The position numbers were made by a program, and so were the translations under genes. A stretch of 37,594 bases of DNA from contig JAPPQC010000044.1 in assembly GCA_028817225.1 (NCBI GenBank), positions 1 through 37,594 on the forward strand, written 5' to 3'. The DNA is from Gammaproteobacteria bacterium. GTDB lineage: Bacteria; Pseudomonadota; Gammaproteobacteria; Poriferisulfidales; Oxydemutatoraceae. The notes beneath the pieces were generated by a model, which searched no databases, was not told the origin of the DNA, and was given only the letters and a program-made list of their open reading frames with translations. This document shows, piece after piece, positions 27,421-34,325 of this stretch. How positions within the stretch are numbered: position 1 is the first letter of the stretch; the number at the start of each line of letters is the position of its first letter.

Positions 27421-28430
27421 ACGGCGTCTTTATGATTGGGCTGGACGGCGTTTCGCTGTCGTCCGAAGAGAAAAGTCTGCTGGCTCATCCGCTGGTTGGC
27501 GGCGTTGTTTTGTTCACGCGCAATTACCGCGACCCGCAGCAGTTGCGCGGCCTGGCCGATGAGGTGAGGGCGGTTGACGGGAACCTGCAAATTGCCGTGG
27601 ATCAGGAAAGCGCCGATGTGCAGCGGCTGCGCGAACACTTCACCGCGCTGCCGAAGCCCGCCGCCGTCGGGCATCTCTATGACCGCGACCGCGAACAGGG
27701 GCTGCGCGTTGCGCGCGCGTTTGGGCGCGTTGTCGCGCACGAGTTGCGCGGCGTCGGCGTTGATTTCAGTTTTGCGCCGGTGCTTGATCTGAAAACCGGC
27801 AAAAGCGGCGTCATCGGCGAGCGCGCCTTTCACGCCGACCCGCGCGCCGTCGCCGCGCTGGGGCGCGCGTTTATCGAGGGGCTGCACGATGTCGGCATGA
27901 TGGCCGTCGGCAAGCATTTTCCCGGGCACGGCTCGGCGGTTGGCGACACCCACGACCAGGTTGTCCGCGACGGGCGCGGTTTTGACGAGATTGCCGCGAA
28001 CGACCTGCTGCCGTTCAAGACGCTGGCGGCGGCGGGGCTGCTGGACGCGGTGATGCTGTCGCATGTAATCTATGCCGCGGCGGACGCGGCGCCCGCGAGT
28101 TTGTCGAGTTACTGGCTGCGCGATGTGCTGCGCGGGCAACTCGGGTTTCGCGGGCTGGTCTTCAGCGACGACCTCGGCATGGCCGGCTGCGCCGGTCTCG
28201 GCGCCGCGGCGCTGAAACGCGCGCTGGACGCCGGCTGCGACATCGCGCTGGTCTGCAACGACCGGGGCATGGCGCGGGATTTGATGGCGGGGTTTGCCGA
28301 CCGCGAGATTGAGCATTACAATTCGGTTGCGGCCCGCCATTGGAGCGCGGCGCGCCGCGCCCTTCAAGACGCTTCGCGCGGGATGTTCGACCACGGACGG
28401 GATGTTTCGCTGCTGGAGCGGCGCCGGTAG
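27417..28430 (+). CDS. nagZ: Beta-N-acetylhexosaminidase NagZ (GH3)
   Basis: Cytoplasmic enzyme of peptidoglycan recycling that removes GlcNAc from anhydromuropeptides. The 337-residue product is the normal single-domain length. It has KHFPGHGSAVGDTHD (166-180), carrying the substrate-binding Lys-His and the mobile-loop histidine, and the nucleophile segment FSDDLGMAG (249-257). One oddity is QESADVQRLREHF at residues 63-75, where most NagZ proteins read EGGRVQRFRxxF; this may alter the subsite or reflect divergence. Start at 27417 overlaps the coaX stop. Confidence 0.92.
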   Translation: MNGVFMIGLDGVSLSSEEKSLLAHPLVGGVVLFTRNYRDPQQLRGLADEVRAVDGNLQIAVDQESADVQRLREHFTALPKPAAVGHLYDRDREQGLRVARAFGRVVAHELRGVGVDFSFAPVLDLKTGKSGVIGERAFHADPRAVAALGRAFIEGLHDVGMMAVGKHFPGHGSAVGDTHDQVVRDGRGFDEIAANDLLPFKTLAAAGLLDAVMLSHVIYAAADAAPASLSSYWLRDVLRGQLGFRGLVFSDDLGMAGCAGLGAAALKRALDAGCDIALVCNDRGMARDLMAGFADREIEHYNSVAARHWSAARRALQDASRGMFDHGRDVSLLERRR

Positions 28431-28446
28431 GAGCCGGCAGGAAATC

Positions 28447-29559
28447 ATGCAGGAATTTTTACGCCAATCCAATTACCTGGGTTTCGGCCCGGACTCGCCG
28501 CTGTGGTTTGTGCTGGCGCTGTTCATCATTGTCTTTGCGGTGATGATTGCCAGTTGGCTGGTGAACCTGTCGGTGCGCCAGTTGCTGCGGCGCGCCGGGC
28601 GCACCGCGACGGCCTGGGACGATGTGCTGCTGGAGAGCCTGAAAAGGCCGCTGACGGTGTTCGTCTGGACCGTCGGCATTTCCTACGCCGCCGAATTCGC
28701 GTGGCACGACGCCGACGCCTACCTGACCGGGCTGATTGCCACCGTCAGGAAACTGCTGGTGATACTGACGCTGATGTGGTTTGTGCTGCGCTTTCTGAGA
28801 GGCTTTGAAACGCGGCTGCTTGAACGCGAAGACGGCGGCGGCGAAGGCAAGATACTCGACCGCGCCGGTGCGCGCGCGCTGAACAAACTGCTGCGGGCGT
28901 CGGTTGTCGTGACCGCCGGGTTGATGATGCTGCAAACGATGGGCTACAGCATCGCCGGGCTGCTGACTTTCGGCGGCATCGGCGGCATCATCGTCGGCTT
29001 TGCCGCCAAGGATTTGCTGGCGAACTTTTTCGGCGGGCTGATGATCTACCTCGACCGGCCCTTCACCGAGGGCGACTGGATACGCTCGCCCGACCGCGAG
29101 ATTGAGGGCACCGTGGAATACATCGGCTGGCGGCTGACGCGCATACGCACATTCGACCAGCGCCCGCTGTATATTCCGAATTCGGCGTTTGCGAGCATTG
29201 CGGTGGAGAACCCGTCGCGCATGAGCCACCGCAGGATTAACGAGGCCATCGGCGTGCGTTACGACGACATCGCCGTCGTGCCGGCGATTGTGGACGGCGT
29301 CAAGCGGATGCTTGCGGCGCACCCGGCGATTGACTCCAAGAAGACGCTGATTGTGAACCTGAACGAGTTTTCGGCGTCGTCGGTGGACATTCTGATTTAC
29401 GCCTATACCGGGACGACGGACTGGACCGAGTTTCACGCCGTCAAGCAGTCGGTGCTGATGAAGGTGCACGAGATTGTCGCCGCGCAGGGCGCCGAGATTG
29501 CGTTTCCGACGACGACGGTGCATGTGGCGGGCGCGCCGCCGATGCCGTGGGAGAAGTGA
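28447..29559 (+). CDS. MscS-family mechanosensitive ion channel
   Basis: Opens under membrane tension to release solutes on osmotic downshock. The 370-residue product has about five membrane helices (near residues 18-40, 70-88, 92-120, 150-170, then the pore helix). The pore helix reads FGGIGGIIVGFAAKDLLANFFGG (shown in two parts: FGGIGGIIVGFAA, KDLLANFFGG), followed by the MscS beta domain (GDWIRSPDREIEGTVEYIGWR) and the C-terminal alpha/beta domain. The extra helices place it nearer YbdG/YnaI than minimal MscS. The ATG at 28447 has AGGAA 4-5 bases before it and lies 16 bases after nagZ. Confidence 0.93.
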   Translation: MQEFLRQSNYLGFGPDSPLWFVLALFIIVFAVMIASWLVNLSVRQLLRRAGRTATAWDDVLLESLKRPLTVFVWTVGISYAAEFAWHDADAYLTGLIATVRKLLVILTLMWFVLRFLRGFETRLLEREDGGGEGKILDRAGARALNKLLRASVVVTAGLMMLQTMGYSIAGLLTFGGIGGIIVGFAAKDLLANFFGGLMIYLDRPFTEGDWIRSPDREIEGTVEYIGWRLTRIRTFDQRPLYIPNSAFASIAVENPSRMSHRRINEAIGVRYDDIAVVPAIVDGVKRMLAAHPAIDSKKTLIVNLNEFSASSVDILIYAYTGTTDWTEFHAVKQSVLMKVHEIVAAQGAEIAFPTTTVHVAGAPPMPWEK

Positions 29560-29578
29560 GGGGCTTCGGGCGGGGCGG

Positions 29579-30748
29579 TCAGCGGGGCTTGTCGGCGGGC
29601 GCTTCCCGCGTCATCTCACCGACGATTTCGGCGAGCCTTTCGGAAGAGCGGTGGGCGCCGAGTTGTTCGCGCACATCATTGAAATCGCGCTTCATCTCCT
29701 GGCGGCGTTTGGCGTTGGTCAGCAGATTGTATGCTTGCCCGCAAATCTCCTGCGGCGTGGCCTCGTGTTGCAGCAACTCGGGGATGACCGGCTTGCAACT
29801 GATGATGTTGACGAGGCTTACATACGGGATTTTGACGAGGCGCCGGGCGATGAACCAGGTGACGGGCGACAGTTTGTAGATGCCGACCGTCGGCGTGCCG
29901 CACAGCGCGAGTTGCAGGATGCTGGTGCCGGTGGCGCTGATGGCGGCGTCGGCGCGCTTCATTTCCCGCCAGGTTCCGCCGTCGGCGAGGCGGCAATCAA
30001 AATCGTCGCGTTGCAGGCACGGCGCCAGCAGGCTTTCATCAATGCCGGGCGCGCGCAGCAGACGGAACCCGACCTGGCCGCCGAGGCGCTGCGCCAGTTT
30101 CGCGGCGGCGCCGCACAGCGTTGGCAGCAGCCGCTCGATTTCACTGCGGCGGCTGCCGGGCAGCAGCAGCACGGTTTTTTTCTTGTGCGTGCGGGCGGCG
30201 TTTGCGTCGGCGGTGTTTGCGTGGTCGCGTTCCCACCGTTCAATGTCTTCAATCAGCGGGTGGCCGATGTAGTCCACCGGCACGCCGTGCGATGCGAAGA
30301 ACGCCTCTTCAAACGGCAGGATGACCGCGAGGCGGGTGACATTGCGGTAAATCTTGCGGATGCGCCCGCTGCGCCAAGCCCATACCTGCGGCGCGACATA
30401 GAACAGCACCTTGATGCCGCGCCGGGCCGCGATGCGCGCCAGTTTAAGATTGAATTCCGGGTAATCCACCAGCACCAGCAGGTCGGGCGGCTGGCGTTTC
30501 AGTGCGCGCTTCAATGTGTTGAACGCGCGCCGCAGCGCCGGGTAATAACGCAGGGCCTCGACAAGCCCGACCACCGCCAGCGGCGTGGAATCCACCAGCA
30601 ACTCCGCCCCCGCCTCTCTCATCGCGGCGCCGCCCATGCCGCAGCACTGGAAATTGCCTGTTGCGTGGAGTTGGCGGATTAGGTGGGCTGCATGCTGGTC
30701 GCCGGAGGCTTCGCCGGCGACCAGCATGATGCGGTGGGGGGTGGTCAT
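29579..30748 (-). CDS. lpxB: Lipid-A-disaccharide synthase
   Basis: Joins UDP-diacylglucosamine and lipid X in lipid A biosynthesis at the inner membrane. The 389-residue GT-B type glycosyltransferase starts with IMLVAGEASGDQHAAHLI (the LpxB signature), has VDYPEFNLKLARIAARRGIKVLFYVAPQVWAWR (in two parts: VDYPEFNLKLARIA, VLFYVAPQVWAWR), LLLPGSRRSEIERLLP, and ATGTSILQLALCGTPTVGIYK near the C-terminus. It is alone here: no lpxA, lpxD or fabZ is next to it, unlike the usual lpx cluster. It converges with the MscS gene with a 19-base gap. It marks the left edge of the AT-rich defence island. Confidence 0.96.
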   Translation of the reverse strand: MTTPHRIMLVAGEASGDQHAAHLIRQLHATGNFQCCGMGGAAMREAGAELLVDSTPLAVVGLVEALRYYPALRRAFNTLKRALKRQPPDLLVLVDYPEFNLKLARIAARRGIKVLFYVAPQVWAWRSGRIRKIYRNVTRLAVILPFEEAFFASHGVPVDYIGHPLIEDIERWERDHANTADANAARTHKKKTVLLLPGSRRSEIERLLPTLCGAAAKLAQRLGGQVGFRLLRAPGIDESLLAPCLQRDDFDCRLADGGTWREMKRADAAISATGTSILQLALCGTPTVGIYKLSPVTWFIARRLVKIPYVSLVNIISCKPVIPELLQHEATPQEICGQAYNLLTNAKRRQEMKRDFNDVREQLGAHRSSERLAEIVGEMTREAPADKPR

Positions 30749-30836
30749 TGGTTGGGTCTTCGGTAATTAGGTGGATATGAGAGTCTTCGTGTTCTCTCAA
30801 AGCCTAAATCACACCAGATTTTGTTCTGTTTTGCTA

Positions 30837-31553
30837 TCAGTGCAAATAGTATCGGATTGCGTCCTCTCCGACCTCTTTCAGAATGTTAAACATTTCTTCC
30901 CGCGTCCACTGTTCCTCTCTGAAATACATAGACACCGGCGCATACCGGTTCCTTGTGCCGTCGCCATCGCGTTTATAGACATGTATCTTGTTCAATCTGT
31001 AAAACTCGTTCATCATCGAGATTTTAGACATCACAAAATCATCGCCATAGTTTTCTACAAAATCACAGCCCCAACCAAAACACACAAAAGGCGTTATGTA
31101 TTCGTGATTCATCATTGCCCTAATCCCCGCAAGATTTTTCCCAAGCCTCTCTATGGCGTTCCCTTGTGCCTGCCTGGTGTGGCCTTCTTTTATACGTTCT
31201 TCGTTTGTGCCTTGCTTCTTGGCTTCTGAAATCAGCACTATCCGTGTATCCTCATGCTCCGACTTCGGTTTCAGTAGAATTACACCTCCATCAGGCCGGA
31301 TTGTCCGGTCGTCAAATACACGATCAAATTCAACGCGCAAACCGCCGCTTTGAATTATCCCAATCATCTGTTTATACGATATGTTCGGTTGCAGATGAAG
31401 TTCATGTGCAGAGAGTTCGTCCTTGAACCGTGATTCAAGGTATTCAACACAATCTTCCATTGCTTTGTACAACTCTTTGTCGTCCGTCTTTGACTCTACG
31501 TTTTTCGGCTTGTGCTGCTCTTTGTTTTGCCGCAATTCGTTCGATTTCGCCAT
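30837..31553 (-). CDS. EcoRI-family type II restriction endonuclease
   Basis: The 238-residue product aligns by eye with EcoRI (277 residues, known GAATTC cutter) in several places. The N-terminus contains EQHKP like EcoRI EQHKL. IRPDGGV (D88) matches EcoRI IKPDGGI (D91). VLISEAKKQG (E110, K112) matches VLVAEAKHQG (E111, K113). AQGNAIERLGKN (N132, E135, R136) matches the DNA-recognition segment AAGNAIERSHKN (N141, E144, R145). It is shorter, mainly between the N-terminus and catalytic Asp and at the C-terminus. The start at 31553 gives the matching N-terminus but lies inside the methyltransferase gene, a 110-base overlap. Cleavage of GAATTC is predicted, not shown. Confidence 0.88.
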   Translation of the reverse strand: MAKSNELRQNKEQHKPKNVESKTDDKELYKAMEDCVEYLESRFKDELSAHELHLQPNISYKQMIGIIQSGGLRVEFDRVFDDRTIRPDGGVILLKPKSEHEDTRIVLISEAKKQGTNEERIKEGHTRQAQGNAIERLGKNLAGIRAMMNHEYITPFVCFGWGCDFVENYGDDFVMSKISMMNEFYRLNKIHVYKRDGDGTRNRYAPVSMYFREEQWTREEMFNILKEVGEDAIRYYLH

Positions 31554-32166
31554 TGTAAAAATAATGCCCCTTTAGTCCTTTGATATTGAATATCAATATC
31601 TCTGAATGGAACAGTATGCCGTTGAAAATATCTTTCGGCAAACTGATGATTGAACAGATTTCAGGATATGCGCCATCAGCAAACTTGCACCAGCGTTTTG
31701 ACTGCATGGTCTGATTCAGGCGCAACCCATAGGGAGTAAATAACACAATCGGGATACTTTTGCCAAACAATTCTATCGCCTTTTGCAGCCATACTTCCGG
31801 CAATAACGGCCTTCCGCCGTATGCCTCAACCAAATGCTTCTTGGTCTTCGGGTCTATATTGAATGGCGGATTCATCACTACCAGCCCCGGAGTATCGCGT
31901 ATGTCTCTACGGGTTAATGTCAGATAATTACGTACTCTCGTACCCGGGAAGCCCTGTTCTTCAATATCTATCCCCATGACCTTGAAGCCGGATTTCTTCC
32001 ATGGATTGAGCAATGAACCTTCCCCTACACACGGGTCAAGTACCTTGTTGGCACGATCTATCTTGTCGTGCAGCAACTCATAAATGAATTGGCTGACACC
32101 TGTCGGCGTTTGTATGGTAGATTTCTTTTGCCTCTCGTAAAAGTTGTTTCTATCTACTCGGTACAT
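31444..32166 (-). CDS. Adenine-specific DNA methyltransferase, gamma-class order
   Basis: Expected to protect the host from the endonuclease encoded just downstream. The 240-residue product has motif X (TIQTPTGVSQFIYELL, residues 17-32), the AdoMet-binding motif I DPCVGEGS (44-51), and the catalytic motif IV NPPF (99-102). Order X-I-IV is that of gamma N6-adenine enzymes. It does not resemble the M.EcoRI sequence, and its target-recognition domain is small or absent. The start at 32166 has AAGGAG 10 bases upstream. Its last 36 codons overlap the endonuclease gene in another frame. Confidence 0.85.
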   Translation of the reverse strand: MYRVDRNNFYERQKKSTIQTPTGVSQFIYELLHDKIDRANKVLDPCVGEGSLLNPWKKSGFKVMGIDIEEQGFPGTRVRNYLTLTRRDIRDTPGLVVMNPPFNIDPKTKKHLVEAYGGRPLLPEVWLQKAIELFGKSIPIVLFTPYGLRLNQTMQSKRWCKFADGAYPEICSIISLPKDIFNGILFHSEILIFNIKGLKGHYFYNGEIERIAAKQRAAQAEKRRVKDGRQRVVQSNGRLC

Positions 32167-32216
32167 TATTTGTAAACTCCTTGTAGGTAACTTTGTATGT
32201 GCTGGTTTGGTGATAG

Positions 32217-32762
32217 TTAAAAACTGGTTGGCAATAAAAACCCGAGGTTGCGCAACCGGTACTCCATGGCAGGCCGGCTTACCTCGAATTCATCAGCTAT
32301 CAGCTTGATGTCCGCAGTTTTCCCAAGATCCACTTCAGGGTGTTTGTCGAGATATTTCTCTAATAAAATCAATGGCATCAACAAACCAGCAGCGAAAGCA
32401 TTGGCTTCCATTTCCATTCGGTAATTAACTGTACTGTCAGTATCACTTTCGCGACGATAATAAATTGTCTTGTCGATAAAGACAGGAGAATCAGAATTCT
32501 TTTTCCGGTGTAGCATGTAGTGCCCGATTTCGTGAGCAGCTGTAAAGCGTCTCCGGACTGGTACATGATGTGAATTAATTACAATAGTTTTTTCATTTAC
32601 CGCCAAGAAGCCCGAAAACTCTTCTTCCAACGGTTTCTCTACGATGGAAAGCTTGAGAAAATCAGCGACTGCGCCAAGGTTGATAGGCAAAGCAAGTGCT
32701 TTTGATTGATTAAGTAGCCTGCTTGCTCTTTCATCAAGTTTTTCATAAAGCGTATTCATCAT
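32217..32762 (-). CDS. ImmA/IrrE-family metallopeptidase
   Basis: Family members are zinc proteases that often cleave a partner XRE repressor encoded next door. The 181-residue product has the zinc motif AAHEIGHYML (H77, E78, H81) and the third ligand region EMEANAFAAGLLMP (E119). The C-terminal helix (SRPAMEYRLRNLGFL) is typical for the family. The gene starts at 32762 (two adjacent ATG codons) and overlaps the XRE gene stop by 4 bases. It lies 50 bases upstream of the methyltransferase on the same strand. Either a regulator pair for the restriction-modification genes, a phage-type SOS switch remnant, or a toxin-antitoxin-like unit. Confidence 0.88.
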   Translation of the reverse strand: MMNTLYEKLDERASRLLNQSKALALPINLGAVADFLKLSIVEKPLEEEFSGFLAVNEKTIVINSHHVPVRRRFTAAHEIGHYMLHRKKNSDSPVFIDKTIYYRRESDTDSTVNYRMEMEANAFAAGLLMPLILLEKYLDKHPEVDLGKTADIKLIADEFEVSRPAMEYRLRNLGFLLPTSF

Positions 32763-33166
32763 TTGCTCCTTTGCTTTTTAGGTTGATTTTGTACTTCCCT
32801 TAACACATTTTCCAGATTACTTTCAGGCTCTACTGAAATGTTTAAATTTTCCAGCTCCTGAACCAATTTTGGTTTGCCTTTGGCAGGCATGGATACTTGC
32901 AGTGCACGCTGCAAGCGCTCTTCTGCATCCGCAAGATTCGGGATTAGACTCTCTGGAGAAGCTTTCAACGCTTTAGCCAATTGTGCCAGTAAGAGAACAG
33001 ATGTTCTTTGCTTGCCTGTTTCTATATTGGCGAGGGCAGTGCGAGAGATGCTTATATCAGCAGATAGCTCCACCTGAGTGAGATTCAGCTCGCGCCGTCG
33101 GGCTTTGACGCGCTCGCCGAAAATCAGCCAGAATTGGCCTGAGAGATTCTGGACGTTGTCAGGCAT
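32759..33166 (-). CDS. XRE-family HTH transcriptional regulator
   Basis: The 135-residue product has an N-terminal Cro/CI-type helix-turn-helix (about residues 15-75; LNLTQVELSADISISRTALANIETGKQ) and a charged C-terminal region with no recognised domain. It is longer than the usual restriction-modification controller (C) proteins of about 80 residues. First gene of the minus-strand run XRE - ImmA - methyltransferase - endonuclease. A short palindrome 13 bases before its ATG could be its own binding site. Partner for the metallopeptidase, by family precedent. Confidence 0.85.
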   Translation of the reverse strand: MPDNVQNLSGQFWLIFGERVKARRRELNLTQVELSADISISRTALANIETGKQRTSVLLLAQLAKALKASPESLIPNLADAEERLQRALQVSMPAKGKPKLVQELENLNISVEPESNLENVLREVQNQPKKQRSK

Positions 33167-33178
33167 TTGGACATGAAG

Positions 33179-33192
33179 TAAGGGTTACCTTA
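33179..33192. promoter_or_regulatory. Candidate operator palindrome
   Basis: TAAGG and CCTTA flank GTTA (33179-33192), just upstream of the XRE start and within the 169-bp divergent promoter region to the CBASS genes. A protein bound here could control the restriction genes and perhaps the CBASS promoter about 85 bases away. Confidence 0.4.
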
Positions 33193-33274
33193 AATCCCAA
33201 GGCGACATCATACAGATATTTTTATGGAATAATGTTTATAATACTGACATATTGCCATTTATCAGATTTGATTC

Positions 33275-33304
33275 TTGACAAGAGAAGGGGAGGCCCTATA
33301 TAAT
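33275..33304 (+). promoter_or_regulatory. Consensus sigma70 promoter of the CBASS operon
   Basis: A perfect -35 TTGACA (33275-33280) and perfect -10 TATAAT (33299-33304) lie 18 bases apart. Transcription would start near 33311, so the genes may be expressed constitutively. This argues for starting the patatin gene at 33336 (leader of about 25 bases) rather than 33312 (no leader). Confidence 0.85.
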
Positions 33305-33335
33305 AAACACCATGATGAATATTGAAGAAGTTGGT

Positions 33336-34325
33336 ATGAGTAAAAAGGACCGCATATTCAGTATCTTGGCGCTATCAGGGGGTGGCTTTCGAGGGCTTTA
33401 TTCCGCCACTGTGCTTGCCAAATTAGAGGAAGAAGCGGGCAAGCCTATTGGCGAGTGCTTTGATTTAATTTGTGGCACCTCAATTGGGGGAATTATGGCA
33501 ATGGCATTAGGGTTGGGGAAGCCAGCGAGTGAGATTGCCACAATTATGGAAGCTCGCGGCCCTGAGATTTTTCCGAACCCCAAGAAGAAACTGATTTTTT
33601 ATCTTTTCAAGGCTAAGCACAGCAATGCCCCTCTGAAACGTGTAGCGGAAGAATTTTATGGGGGCAGTACTCTTAGCCACAGCCGCCAGAGACTTCTTAT
33701 CCCGGCAATTAACTACTCGACTGGAAAGCCTCAATTCTTCAAAACACCACATCATGAGAGTTTCCGAAACGACTACAAGCGGAGGATGTCGGATGTGGCG
33801 TTAGCTACCAGTGCGGCACCGATATTTTTTCCAATTCACCAATCCAAAGAGACGAATTCCTGCTATGTGGACGGCGGCTTGGTCGGAAATGCACCAGGGA
33901 TGTTCGGTGTCCACGAGGCAATGCACTTTTGTGGGCGGGACATTGCAGACATCAACCTTTTATCCATCGGCACGATGGGTGGTGAATTCCGCTTGGATGC
34001 CAGTAAGAATCTGAGCAAAGGCATTCTCGATTGGCGGGAAAAGGTTTTTCTCTTGACCGTATCGGCCCAAGAAAAGATTACCGACGATATGTTGCGGCAT
34101 CAACTTGGGAAACGATATTCTTTCATTGATGAACTGCCAACCCATGATCAAGTATCCAATATCGAATTGGATATCACTGATAAAGTGGCTATTCGAACGC
34201 TCAAAAGCATGGGTGAGGAATCAGCCAAAAAATTTATCGGCAAACCGGAAGCGGATGTATTTCTTTATCATTCGGCTCCTTCCTATCAACCTTGTTACCT
34301 TAAGGAGGTAAATAACCATGAATAA
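33336..34325 (+). CDS. capV: CapV-like patatin phospholipase, CBASS effector
   Basis: Known CapV is turned on by a cyclic dinucleotide and degrades membrane phospholipids, killing the infected cell. The 329-residue product has the oxyanion-hole loop SGGGFRG (14-20), the nucleophile motif GTSIGG with Ser49, and the DGG motif with Asp179: a complete patatin Ser-Asp dyad. I chose the ATG at 33336 (MSKKDRIFSILAL), with a weak GAAGAAG 7 bases upstream, because the promoter sits too close to the alternative ATGs at 33312/33315. It overlaps the CD-NTase start by 8 bases. Gene order effector, then CD-NTase, matches Vibrio cholerae CBASS. Confidence 0.92.
   Translation: MSKKDRIFSILALSGGGFRGLYSATVLAKLEEEAGKPIGECFDLICGTSIGGIMAMALGLGKPASEIATIMEARGPEIFPNPKKKLIFYLFKAKHSNAPLKRVAEEFYGGSTLSHSRQRLLIPAINYSTGKPQFFKTPHHESFRNDYKRRMSDVALATSAAPIFFPIHQSKETNSCYVDGGLVGNAPGMFGVHEAMHFCGRDIADINLLSIGTMGGEFRLDASKNLSKGILDWREKVFLLTVSAQEKITDDMLRHQLGKRYSFIDELPTHDQVSNIELDITDKVAIRTLKSMGEESAKKFIGKPEADVFLYHSAPSYQPCYLKEVNNHE
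34302..34308 (+). promoter_or_regulatory. Strong ribosome binding site of the CD-NTase gene
   Basis: AAGGAGG lies 9 bases before the ATG at 34318, inside the end of the patatin gene. It is the best ribosome site in the operon, suggesting the nucleotidyltransferase is made at a high level. Confidence 0.8.

Noticed and set aside
32217-33166. XRE/ImmA pair as a phage or ICE immunity module.
   Set aside because: No integrase, excisionase or structural phage gene is nearby; kept as an unassigned regulator pair. It cannot be fully excluded as a remnant.
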